A stretch of DNA of 64,000 nucleotides, from the NCBI GenBank assembly GCA_963796225.1, contig CAWCLK010000019.1, forward strand, positions 124,001 through 188,000, written 5' to 3'. This document shows positions 20,088 through 27,746 of this stretch, piece by piece. The notes beneath the pieces are model-generated. The model was not told the origin of the DNA. It made no database searches and saw nothing but the letters and a program-made list of their open reading frames with translations. The translations under genes and the position numbers were made by a program. This DNA is from CAWCLK01 sp963796225. Lineage in GTDB: Bacteria > Actinomycetota > Nitriliruptoria > Nitriliruptorales > Nitriliruptoraceae. How positions within the stretch are numbered: position 1 is the stretch's first letter; every line of letters starts with the position of its first letter.

Positions 20088-20585
20088 ATGTCGGACCAGA
20101 TCGGGGGGGCGATCAGCTCCATCACGGCCATGTCGGCCCAGGCGCAGCAGCAGGCCGAGGAGGCCGCGGCTGCCACCCAGGACACCCAGCACCTCGTCGC
20201 GGGGATGCAGGAGGAGGTCGACGCCATCTCGCAGCAACTGCGTGCGCGCTTCGGCGAGCTCAGCGCGGTCCTGCGCGACCAGGTGCAGCAGACGTCCACC
20301 CAGTTGCACAGCACCGAGTGGACGGGGCGGTCGCGCGAGGCCCTGGTCGCCTTCGACCAGGACCTCAACGCGATGGTCACGCGCTTCATGACCGCCGCGG
20401 ACACCGGGATGGAGCAGTTCCGGTCCCACCTGATGGGCGTGATCGCCGACTTCCACGGCTCGATCCAGGGCGAGTTCACCGCCGCGATGAACGACATCCA
20501 GGCGCGCTACGGCGATGCCTCGCGGGCGGCCCAGACCTACGCCGACAACCTCGTCGAGATGGACGCGACCACCATCCAGTTCTGA
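20088..20585 (+). CDS. long WXG100-like protein, probable type VII substrate
   Basis: 165 residues, almost wholly predicted alpha-helical, rich in Gln, Ala and Glu in the first half. A Trp-x-Gly turn (EWTGRS, near residue 82) joins two helices as in WXG100/ESAT-6-like proteins. It is about 60 residues longer than classical members. The C-terminal tail ends YADNLVEMDATTIQF, and no exact YxxxD/E export signal is visible. It lies 141 bp after the FHA-FtsK ATPase; the gap includes an AT-rich, promoter-like stretch around 20010-20045, so it may be made in excess of the ATPase. GAGAGG precedes the ATG. Confidence 0.82.
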   Translation: MSDQIGGAISSITAMSAQAQQQAEEAAAATQDTQHLVAGMQEEVDAISQQLRARFGELSAVLRDQVQQTSTQLHSTEWTGRSREALVAFDQDLNAMVTRFMTAADTGMEQFRSHLMGVIADFHGSIQGEFTAAMNDIQARYGDASRAAQTYADNLVEMDATTIQF

Positions 20586-20602
20586 CCGACCGTCCCAGGC
20601 GG

Positions 20603-21264
20603 TCAGGCGCTCCCCAACCATTCCGAGTCGGGCACACTCGACGGGGCGCGAGCCAGCGACGTGCCAGCTCCGGTAGAGCCGTGCGATGTCATCGGGCTGC
20701 TGTGCGCCCTCCGGGTCGTACCAGCGGCACACGTCGATGCACAGCGACATCATCGCGCGTGCCACGCCGGCGACGTCGGGCACGTCGGCCTCCCCGGCGG
20801 CGACGGCTGGCGGCGATCTCCTCGGCGACCCGGCCCTGCATGTGGCGGCGCAGGGTCGCGACCTCGGCGTGGCCGTCGGGCTCCAGCGACCCGAGCTCGT
20901 ACTGGACGACCCGGGCGATGCGGTGGTGGCGGGCGTGCCAGGCCGCGAACGCCCCGATGGCCGCCGACAGGCGTTCCACCCGGGGCAGGTCGGCATCGAG
21001 CGCGGCGTCGAGCACCCGCGCAGCCGCCTCGTGGCCTGCGCGGCTGAGCACGAGCAGCAGCGCCGCCTTGGACGGGTAGTGCACGTACAGGCCCGCCGGC
21101 GACAGCCCCGCCCCGCGGGCGATGTCGCGGGTCGTCGTCGCCGCGAAGCCGCGTGCGGCGAAGGCCTCGAACCCGGCACGGACGAGCTCGCGCGGGGCGC
21201 CGGCGGGGAACTGCTCCCACAGGTCCGGCGTCGCGGCGGCCTCGGTCCCGGTGGCGGTCGACAT
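20603..21264 (-). CDS. TetR-family regulator of the adjacent acyl-CoA dehydrogenase, frameshifted
   Basis: The N-terminal TetR helix-turn-helix (GFAATTTRDIARGAGLSPAG) is intact. A one-base change near 20807 shifts the conserved C-terminal domain into another frame (EEIAA then AVAAGEADVPDVAGVA). The C-terminus DEP-like WYDPEGAQQPDDIARLYRSWH is clear, but the stop is not: the frame stays open across the WXG gene, so a further shift and an end near 20603 are assumed. It is divergent from the acyl-CoA dehydrogenase with a palindrome between, so it probably represses that gene and senses an acyl-CoA. Confidence 0.78.
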
Positions 21265-21279
21265 GGCCTCACCATACAG

Positions 21280-21293
21280 TAAGCAAGCGCTTA
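21280..21293. promoter_or_regulatory. TetR operator candidate TAAGCAAGCGCTTA
   Basis: A 14-bp imperfect dyad lies in the 69-bp gap between the TetR gene and the acyl-CoA dehydrogenase, in the only AT-rich patch. TAAGC..GCTTA arms flank an AGCGCT core. Similar AAGCGCTT-type sites are known for fatty-acid-responsive TetR regulators. The function is inferred from position. Confidence 0.6.
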
Positions 21294-21333
21294 GTCACCG
21301 CCCGCCTGACTGCCTGATCGCCCGGGAGCCGCC

Positions 21334-22482
21334 ATGACCACCCGCACCATCTTCGAGCCCGAGCACGACGCCTTCCGCGACGCGGCTCGCACCTTCGTGG
21401 ACCGCACGATCATGCCGCGCCTGGAGGAGATCGAGCAGGCCCACCACCACCCGCGCGACATCTGGCTCGAGGCCGGCAAGCAGGGCTTCCTCGGCCTCGA
21501 GGTCCCGGCGGCCTACGGCGGTGGCGAGGCCAAGGACTACCGCTTCAACGCCGTGCTCGGCGAGGAGCTGTCGCGTCCGTCGGCGGCGACGTCGTCGGCG
21601 TTCGGGATCCACGCCGACATCTGCGCCCCGTACCTGGTCGAGCTGACCACCGACGAGCAGAAGGAACGCTGGCTGCCCGGCTTCTGCAGCGGCGAGATCA
21701 TCACCGCCATCGGCATGACCGAGCCCTCCGGCGGGTCCGACCTGGCCAACCTGAAGACCACCGCGAAGCGCGACGGCGGCGACTTCGTCATCAACGGGTC
21801 CAAGACCTTCATCACCAACGGCTCGACCGCCGACCTGGTCATCGTCGCCGCCCGCACCACCCCCGACGCCGGGGCGCGTGGCATCAGCCTCTTCGGTGTG
21901 GAGAAGGGCATGCCCGGGTTCGAGCCCGGACGCGTGCTCGACAAGGTCGGCCAGCCCGAGGCCGACACCGCCGAGCTGTTCTTCACCGACGTGCGCGTGC
22001 CCGAGGAGAACCTCATCGGCGAGCTCGACCGGGGGTTCCACCACATGATGGAGAACCTCGCCCAGGAGCGCGTCGGGGCAGCGGTGTCCAACATCGCCCA
22101 CGCCCGGTTCATCCTCGACGAGACCCTCGACTACGTGAAGCAGCGCACCGCCTTCGGCAAGCCGGTCGGGTCCTTCCAGCACAACGCGTTCGTGCTGGCC
22201 GACATGGTCACCCGCGCCGAGGTCACCCAGGCCTACGTCGACCAGCAGGTCATGGCCCACGTCCGCGGCGAGCTCACCGCCGTCGACGCGGCCAAGTCCA
22301 AGATGTGGACCTCGGAGGTGCAGGGCCAGATCCTCGACGCCTGCGTGCAGCTGCACGGCGGCTACGGGTTCATGCGCGAGTACCGGGCCGCCCGCGCGTG
22401 GGCCGACGCCCGCGTCACCCGCATCTGGGCCGGGTCCAACGAGATCATGAAGCTGATCATCAGCCGGGACCTGGGCCTGTAG
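21334..22482 (+). CDS. acyl-CoA dehydrogenase, LCAD/IVD-type active site
   Basis: 382-residue flavoprotein that dehydrogenates an acyl-CoA at the alpha-beta position and passes electrons to ETF. The signature ITAIGMTEPSGGSDLAN and the C-terminal region YGFMREYRAARAWADARV are present. At the site of the usual medium/short-chain catalytic glutamate the sequence reads IWAGSNEIMK, with Ala. The segment QERVGAA near residue 245 carries a Glu at the position used by long-chain and isovaleryl-CoA dehydrogenases. This suggests a long- or branched-chain substrate. Divergent TetR control is likely. Confidence 0.93.
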   Translation: MTTRTIFEPEHDAFRDAARTFVDRTIMPRLEEIEQAHHHPRDIWLEAGKQGFLGLEVPAAYGGGEAKDYRFNAVLGEELSRPSAATSSAFGIHADICAPYLVELTTDEQKERWLPGFCSGEIITAIGMTEPSGGSDLANLKTTAKRDGGDFVINGSKTFITNGSTADLVIVAARTTPDAGARGISLFGVEKGMPGFEPGRVLDKVGQPEADTAELFFTDVRVPEENLIGELDRGFHHMMENLAQERVGAAVSNIAHARFILDETLDYVKQRTAFGKPVGSFQHNAFVLADMVTRAEVTQAYVDQQVMAHVRGELTAVDAAKSKMWTSEVQGQILDACVQLHGGYGFMREYRAARAWADARVTRIWAGSNEIMKLIISRDLGL

Positions 22483-22539
22483 GGCGCCGGGCCTGGAGGT
22501 CCGTACCGCCGGGGCCCCAGGGGCCGTACCGTCGTCCGC

Positions 22540-23043
22540 GTGACCCACACCACGCTCGTCGCCACCACCGCCTCGGCGCGGGACGCCCGCCGCGCCGTGG
22601 AGGCGCTGTCGTTGCACGGCGTCGACGGCGGGCGCATCCGTGTCCGGGACCCCGCCCGGCCGCGGGCCGACCGCACCCGGCCCGACCACCACGCCACCGA
22701 CATGAGCGTGCTGCGCCGCATCGGCTGGCGTGCCCTGGTCGGGATCGTGATCGGCGCCGTGGTGGGCGCCACCGTCGGGGCGGCCGTGCTGGGGCTCATC
22801 GCGGCCGCTCCGCTCGCGGCCCTCGCCGGGGCCGGGGCCGGCGTGGTCGGTGGTGCCGGGATCGGGGCGGCCGTGGGGCTGCAGTCCAACCCGTCGATGG
22901 CGCCGGCCTGGGAGGACGCCAACGCCCCGGGCCCGGGGGTGCGACGCGTGATCGTCACCGACGTGCGGCCCGAGGAGCGCACCGAGCTGGTCGCGCTGCT
23001 GCGCCGCTACGCCCGCGACGTCACGGTCGCAGGGCCGGACTGA
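22540..23043 (+). CDS. small membrane protein with glycine-zipper helices (general-stress-like)
   Basis: 167 residues. The N-terminal 45 residues form an alpha/beta unit resembling the general stress protein 17M/YflT fold (nucleotide- or stress-type domain). Two Gly/Ala-rich helices (about 65-125) with glycine-zipper spacing follow, then a C-terminal strand-helix VRRVIVTDVRPEERTELVALL. GTG start. The function is unknown. It lies 57 bp after the acyl-CoA dehydrogenase and could be cotranscribed. Confidence 0.75.
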   Translation: MTHTTLVATTASARDARRAVEALSLHGVDGGRIRVRDPARPRADRTRPDHHATDMSVLRRIGWRALVGIVIGAVVGATVGAAVLGLIAAAPLAALAGAGAGVVGGAGIGAAVGLQSNPSMAPAWEDANAPGPGVRRVIVTDVRPEERTELVALLRRYARDVTVAGPD

Positions 23044-23052
23044 CCGGGCTCG

Positions 23053-23562
23053 TCAGCGGCGTTCCCACAGGCCGCGTACGTAGGCGGCCTGTCCGGCGTG
23101 CTGCAGCCCGTCGCCGATGACGCTGACCAGGCGGACGCCCAACGTCACCGGCGGGTCCCAGTTCTCGTCGACGATCCGGTCGAGGTCCTCGGCGCCGGTG
23201 TCCTCGAGGAACGCCCGGGTCCGGTCGGTCACCGCGTCGAGGTAGGCCACCAGCGTCTCGGCGCCGTCGGGACGCACGGCCCGGACGTCGTCGGGGCCGT
23301 GGCCGAACCCGGTGTCGCGCGTGTCCGCCGCCAGGCCGAAGCGCCCGGCCCAGTCGCCCTCGTCCCAGACCTGCTCGGACCCGGCCACGTCGGCGACGTG
23401 GTCGTCCTGGACCCGTGCCAGGTGCCAGACGAGCCACGCGACCGTGTTCGCCGCGTCGTCCGGCTGCCAGGTCAGCGCGTCGAGGTCGAGGCCCTCCACG
23501 GCGCGGGCCGACGACCCGCGCACCCGGTCGAACGCGTCGGCGAGGATGGTCACGGCGTCCAT
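23053..23562 (-). CDS. DinB-like / mycothiol-dependent maleylpyruvate isomerase-like protein
   Basis: 169 residues, a four-helix DinB-type metal-binding fold. The likely metal ligands are His in WLVWHLARVQDDH near residue 48 and in GDGLQHAGQAAYVRG near residue 156. This last motif is typical of actinobacterial DUF664/DinB proteins, several of which act as thiol (mycothiol)-dependent transferases. The substrate is unknown. It is divergent from the SDR gene that follows. Confidence 0.85.
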   Translation of the reverse strand: MDAVTILADAFDRVRGSSARAVEGLDLDALTWQPDDAANTVAWLVWHLARVQDDHVADVAGSEQVWDEGDWAGRFGLAADTRDTGFGHGPDDVRAVRPDGAETLVAYLDAVTDRTRAFLEDTGAEDLDRIVDENWDPPVTLGVRLVSVIGDGLQHAGQAAYVRGLWERR

Positions 23563-23652
23563 GGCGAGCTCCTGCAGTCGGGGCGACGCCGTCGACGATA
23601 GGCGCGGGACGGTGTCAACTAGCGTGAGCCGGACCCGACGAAGGACCGCCCC

Positions 23653-24414
23653 GTGGCCGTGCTCGACCGCTTCGCCCTCACCGATCGTGTGGCCATCGTG
23701 ACCGGGGCGTCGTCCGGACTCGGCGTGCACGCCGCCGTGGGGCTGGCCGAGGCCGGCGCCGACGTCGTCATCGTCGCCCGGCGCGCCGAGAAGCTCGAGG
23801 CCACCCGCGCCGAGGTCGAGGCCACCGGCCGCCGGTGCCTGGCCGTCCCCGGCGACGTCGCCGACCCCGCCACCGCCACCCGGGTGGTCGAGGCGGCCAT
23901 GGACGGCTTCGGGAAGGTCGACGTGCTCCTCAACAACGCCGGCATCGGCACCGCCGTGCCGGCCACCCACGAGACCCCCGAGCAGTTCCGGCAGGTCATC
24001 GACATCAACCTCGAGGGGTCCTACTGGTTCGCCCAGGCCTGCGGCCGCGTGATGCAGCCGGGGTCGGCGATCATCAACGTCTCCAGCGTGCTCGGCTTCA
24101 CCACCGCCGGCCTGCCCCAGGCCGCCTACGCCGCCTCGAAGGCCGCCGTCGTCGCCCTCACCCGCGACCTCGCCGCCCAGTGGACGGGGCGCAAGGGCAT
24201 CCGCGTCACCGCCATCGCACCCGGCTTCTTCGAATCCGAGATGACCGACGAGTACCCGGAGGGGTACCTCGAGCAGACCATGGGCCGCGTGCCCGCCGGC
24301 CGGGTCGGCCAGCCGCACGAGTACGTGGGCGCCGTGGTCTTCCTCGCCTCCGACGCCGCGGGCTACGTCACCGGTACCACCCTGGTCGTCGACGGGGGCA
24401 TCCTGACCACGTAG
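23653..24414 (+). CDS. classical SDR oxidoreductase
   Basis: 253-residue NAD(P)-dependent short-chain dehydrogenase. It has TGASSGLG in the cofactor loop, NNAG, the catalytic Ser in INVSS and YAASK with Tyr and Lys. The C-terminal TGTTLVVDGG is typical of 3-oxoacyl-ACP reductase and gluconate/sugar dehydrogenase-type SDRs. The substrate cannot be assigned. GTG start. It ends 4 bp before the convergent membrane-protein gene. Confidence 0.92.
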   Translation: MAVLDRFALTDRVAIVTGASSGLGVHAAVGLAEAGADVVIVARRAEKLEATRAEVEATGRRCLAVPGDVADPATATRVVEAAMDGFGKVDVLLNNAGIGTAVPATHETPEQFRQVIDINLEGSYWFAQACGRVMQPGSAIINVSSVLGFTTAGLPQAAYAASKAAVVALTRDLAAQWTGRKGIRVTAIAPGFFESEMTDEYPEGYLEQTMGRVPAGRVGQPHEYVGAVVFLASDAAGYVTGTTLVVDGGILTT

Positions 24415-24417
24415 CCG

Positions 24418-25476
24418 CTACTCGGCCAGGGCGTCCAGGGACTGCTCGCCGGCACGCGCACGGGACCCGGCCTGCATGGCGTCCTCCCACTCCCAGCCGT
24501 CGTGGCAGACGTACGCGTGCAGCCGCGCGCGGCGGCCGGCGATCCGTTCGAACCGATCGGCGACCTCGTCGTCGGACAGGTCGAGCAGTCCGGCCTCTCG
24601 CAGTCGATCCATGGCAGGCGGCGGCGGGGCGGGCCGGTCGTCCGCGAGGAAGGTCTCGCCGATCGCGTCGAGGAAGTCCGTGATCACGCGACGCAGGGAG
24701 ACGAGCGAGCTGCGCGGCACCCCCGGTGTCTCCGCCGCGAGCGTCATCAGCGACAGCGCGTCGTCGATGACGGCCAGGCGCGGCCCGAAGGACGTGCGCC
24801 AGTCGTGGGAGTGGTAGTAGTGGATGACCGGGTAGGCCAGGTGGCGCTGGGCGAGCGCGGCCAGGTCGGTGGTCAGCGCCTGCAGGTGCAGGTCCAGGTT
24901 CCCGTAGCTGCCCGCGTCCCAGGCGGTCAGCAGGACGTCCTGCGCATCGGTGCCCATGGCGGCCATCTTGGCGGCGACCTCGCGCCGGGTGGCCACGCCG
25001 GAGACCACGGGCAGGACCCAGGCCAGCGACAGCGTCACGAACCCGACGCCCATGAGCCCGAGCAGCACCTCCATCGCGGTCCAGAACGGCTGGCCGGTGT
25101 CCAGTGACAGGCCGCCACCGCGCCCGAGCAGCGTGCCCAGGACGAACTCGAACGGGTCGACGAGGCTGGCCACGGCGTTCTCGGGCCGCGTGAGCGCCCC
25201 CTCGGTGGAGAACACCAGGACCCACCCGAGCGTGATCGAGGACAGCCACGTGAGGAAGATGCTGAGGAGCAGGCCCGGCCCGACCAGCCGCCCGAGCCGG
25301 GGGTGGCGCCGCAGGCGGCTGCCCGCCAGCAGCCGGTGCAGGAGGTTCGCCACGCGCAGGGTGATCGGCCCGGCACGCCCACCGACCGTGACCGTCGTGA
25401 GCACGAAGTCGAAGCTCGCGACGGCGATCAGTGCGACGCCGGCCACCAACCGGAGCCCCTCGAGCAGTGCAACCAT
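24418..25476 (-). CDS. membrane protein, ion-channel-like N-terminal half
   Basis: 352 residues. Three or four transmembrane helices fall in the first 170 residues (about 5-30, 65-90, 130-160), with a re-entrant-like stretch FEFVLGTLLGRGG between two of them. This layout resembles two-helix potassium-channel proteins, but no TVGYG selectivity filter is present. The C-terminal 180 residues are soluble and helical. I do not recognise a defined family. It starts 15 bp after the MgtC-like gene and is almost certainly cotranscribed with it. Confidence 0.75.
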   Translation of the reverse strand: MVALLEGLRLVAGVALIAVASFDFVLTTVTVGGRAGPITLRVANLLHRLLAGSRLRRHPRLGRLVGPGLLLSIFLTWLSSITLGWVLVFSTEGALTRPENAVASLVDPFEFVLGTLLGRGGGLSLDTGQPFWTAMEVLLGLMGVGFVTLSLAWVLPVVSGVATRREVAAKMAAMGTDAQDVLLTAWDAGSYGNLDLHLQALTTDLAALAQRHLAYPVIHYYHSHDWRTSFGPRLAVIDDALSLMTLAAETPGVPRSSLVSLRRVITDFLDAIGETFLADDRPAPPPPAMDRLREAGLLDLSDDEVADRFERIAGRRARLHAYVCHDGWEWEDAMQAGSRARAGEQSLDALAE

Positions 25477-25491
25477 GCGTCGGCTCCTCGA

Positions 25492-26160
25492 TCAGTCCCG
25501 TCCCTCGGGGCCGCGCTCGTTCGAGGCGAACCGGACACCCTCGACGTCGTGGATCGACCCGACGGCGGACTCGATGTCGTCCTCGGTGCCGACCACCACG
25601 AGGTCGACGCCGACGAGCTCGCCGAGCTCGACCATGTCGAGCTGGCGGATCGTCAGGTCGTAGCGGTACAGGTGCTCCTGCACGGGCGTCATGCTCGCGG
25701 CGTCCGGCAGCACGACGTACAGGTCCCGGACCTGCCGCCGGCGTGATGCGAGCAGTCGGTCGGCCGCGACGTTGAGCAGCACGAGCGCGACCAGGGACAG
25801 CAGCACCAACCCCAGGGCCACCTGCCAGCGGCCGACGCCGACGGCCACGCCGATCGCGGCCGACGCCCACAGGGCCGCCGCCGTGGTCAGCCCACGAGGC
25901 CGTCCACCCGCCGCGAAGATCGCACCCGCACCGAGGAAGCCGATCCCGGAGACCACGTCGGCGGCCACGCGGCTCGGGTCGTAGCCCCGCAGCTCGGCGA
26001 AGCCGTTGATCGAGACGTCGGCGAAGACCGCGGCAGCGGCGCTGACGAGGATGTTCGTGCGCAGGCCCGCGGCATGCCCCCGCAGCTCGCGGTCGAGCCC
26101 GATCACGCCACCCAGCACGGCGGCCAGCGCCACGCGCCCGAGCGCCTGCCAGATGTCCAT
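25492..26160 (-). CDS. MgtC/SapB family membrane protein
   Basis: 222 residues with about five transmembrane helices, then a soluble C-terminal domain. Diagnostic MgtC segments are visible: GGVIGLDRELRGHAAGLRTN, GIGFLGAGAI and GLTTAAALWASAAIGVAVG. Members are linked to magnesium limitation, acid tolerance and ATPase modulation. It heads a two-gene minus-strand operon with the channel-like protein. Its upstream region has a strong hairpin about 73-100 nt before the start. Confidence 0.92.
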   Translation of the reverse strand: MDIWQALGRVALAAVLGGVIGLDRELRGHAAGLRTNILVSAAAAVFADVSINGFAELRGYDPSRVAADVVSGIGFLGAGAIFAAGGRPRGLTTAAALWASAAIGVAVGVGRWQVALGLVLLSLVALVLLNVAADRLLASRRRQVRDLYVVLPDAASMTPVQEHLYRYDLTIRQLDMVELGELVGVDLVVVGTEDDIESAVGSIHDVEGVRFASNERGPEGRD

Positions 26161-26232
26161 GGCCACCTCTCGTCCGGTCCGGTCGGCCCCCAGCATGGCG
26201 GACGCGCCGCTGCCACGGGCGGAGTTCGCGCC

Positions 26233-26260
26233 GCCGAACGGCCGGTCCCGGCCGTTCGGC
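26233..26260. promoter_or_regulatory. strong hairpin upstream of mgtC-like gene
   Basis: A near-perfect inverted repeat with 13-bp arms, GCCGAACGGCCGG and its complement, and a two-base loop. It lies in the 270-bp divergent gap between the MgtC-like gene and the gene at 26431, 73 bp upstream of the MgtC start. It may be an operator, or part of an RNA leader; no other gene or riboswitch motif was recognised in this gap. Confidence 0.55.
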
Positions 26261-26430
26261 AGGGTCCCGCCCGGGGGGCCGTGAACGTCCCGCGGGAGGC
26301 GGGTCGTTCGGCGTCGGAACGGGTCCCTGTGGCCCGCGTGCCTCGATCCGACGGCGGCCATGATGCGCATCAAGAGGTCGGGCCCACTGGAGAGACCGAC
26401 CCACAGAGAGAGAACGAGAGAGGCACTGCG

Positions 26431-26991
26431 ATGTCCACCATGACTCGCCACCCGGAGGCGGAGGAACTCACCGTCTCGACCCCGTCCCTGCGCATGTCCC
26501 TCGGCAGCCAGCGGCTGCTCGCGGCCATCGCCATCTTCGCCATCGTCGTCGGCATCGGTGCGGTGCTCGGCGGCATCGGTGGCGCCGCCTACACCTACGA
26601 CCAGGCCGCTGCCCAGGACATCACCACCCCCGAGGACGCCAGCATCGCGGAGACCCCGGTCCGTGGCCCGCTGAGCATGTGGGCGCAGCAGGACATCATC
26701 AACCACCACCAGCTCGAGCGCACCGGTGGCCTGTACTACTCGCAGATGGAGCGCCAGGTCCCGGTCGTCGACGAGGCCGGCAACGCCGTCCTCGACGAGA
26801 ACGGCGAGCAGGTCATGGGCCCGAACACGGCCCGCGACAGCTGGATCACCGCCACGACCCTGACCACCTCCCTGAGCATGGGCATCATGGCCTACGCCCT
26901 CAGCGCCTTCGCGATCGTCGTCGGCCTGGTGCTGGCTGCCCTCGGCTTCGTGGTGCTGCGCCTGCGCCGCGCCACCGTCGCCCTCGCCTGA
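26431..26991 (+). CDS. two-helix membrane protein of an actinobacterial family often misnamed LigA
   Basis: 186 residues with two transmembrane helices (about 30-53 and 150-178) flanking an extracytoplasmic loop of about 95 residues. The loop has conserved-looking elements: ITTPEDASI, GPLSMWAQQDIINHH, TGGLYYSQM, then PNTARDSWITATTLTTSLSMG. From memory, related actinobacterial proteins are labelled aromatic ring-opening dioxygenase LigA, for which there is no support here. The function is unknown. GAGAGAGG precedes the ATG. A strong terminator hairpin follows, so it is probably a single-gene unit. Confidence 0.82.
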   Translation: MSTMTRHPEAEELTVSTPSLRMSLGSQRLLAAIAIFAIVVGIGAVLGGIGGAAYTYDQAAAQDITTPEDASIAETPVRGPLSMWAQQDIINHHQLERTGGLYYSQMERQVPVVDEAGNAVLDENGEQVMGPNTARDSWITATTLTTSLSMGIMAYALSAFAIVVGLVLAALGFVVLRLRRATVALA

Positions 26992-27023
26992 CCTGGGTGA
27001 ACGACCCTGCCTCACGCAGGGCC

Positions 27024-27057
27024 ACGAGCCCCGGACCCCAATGGGTCCGGGGCTCGT
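27024..27057 (+). terminator. 15-bp perfect terminator hairpin
   Basis: Perfect inverted repeat, left arm 27024-27038 (ACGAGCCCCGGACCC), loop CAAT and right arm 27043-27057. It begins 33 bp after the stop of the membrane-protein gene. There is no U-run, as is usual in high-GC actinobacteria. Confidence 0.8.
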
Positions 27058-27083
27058 CACGTGTGACCGGATACCGTGGCCCC

Positions 27084-27739
27084 ATGCCGACCGATCCCAC
27101 CCCCGCCGACCTCGCCCCGACCGCGTTCCTCGACCACGACCATCCCGCGGTGCGTGAGTTCGCCCGGGACGTCACCGCCGGGGCCCGCGACGACACCGAC
27201 CGCGTGGCCGCCCTGTTCGCCGCGGTCCGGGACCGGGTGCGCTACGACCCCTACGCGCTCGACCTGCGCCCCGACGCCATGCGTGCCTCGGCGACGCTGG
27301 CGGGTGGGCGCAGCTGGTGCGTGCCGAAGGCGACGCTGCTCGCCGCGGCGGCACGGTCCGTGGGCGTGCCGGCCCGCCTGGGCTTCGCCGACGTGCGCAA
27401 CCACCTGTCCACGCCCCGCCTGCTCGAGGTGATGGGCACCGACGTGTTCCGCTGGCACGGGTACACCCTGCTCCACGTCGGCGGGGCGTGGCGCAAGGCC
27501 TCGCCGGCCTTCAACGCCGAGCTGTGCGAGCGCTTCGGCGTCGCCCCGCTCGAGTTCGACGGCCCGCCGACGCGCTGCTGCACGCCCACGACGGGCGCGG
27601 CGAGCGGTACATGGAGTACCTGGTCGACCACGGCGACCACCCGGACCTGCCGCTGGACACGATCGTGGCCGAGCTGCGCGCGACCTACCCGCAGATGGTG
27701 GACCGCGTCGGGGCCAGCGAGGACGCCGGCTTCGCCTGA
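27084..27739 (+). CDS. transglutaminase-like cysteine protease-fold protein, frameshifted
   Basis: About 218 residues. The core transglutaminase-like motif is GRSWCVPKATLLAAAARSVGVPARLG with the nucleophilic Cys near residue 78. The likely catalytic His is in WHGYTLLHV and a following acidic residue completes the triad. A missing base near 27562 breaks the frame after LEFDG; the protein resumes as ADALLHAHDGRGERYMEYL and ends at 27739. Such proteins hydrolyse or crosslink amide bonds. No signal peptide is seen, and the substrate is unknown. Confidence 0.85.
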
Positions 27740-27746
27740 GACCTGG

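Noticed and set aside
26431..26991. Aromatic ring-opening dioxygenase LigA
   Set aside because: No metal-binding or dioxygenase motif is visible; the protein is two membrane helices with a short loop.
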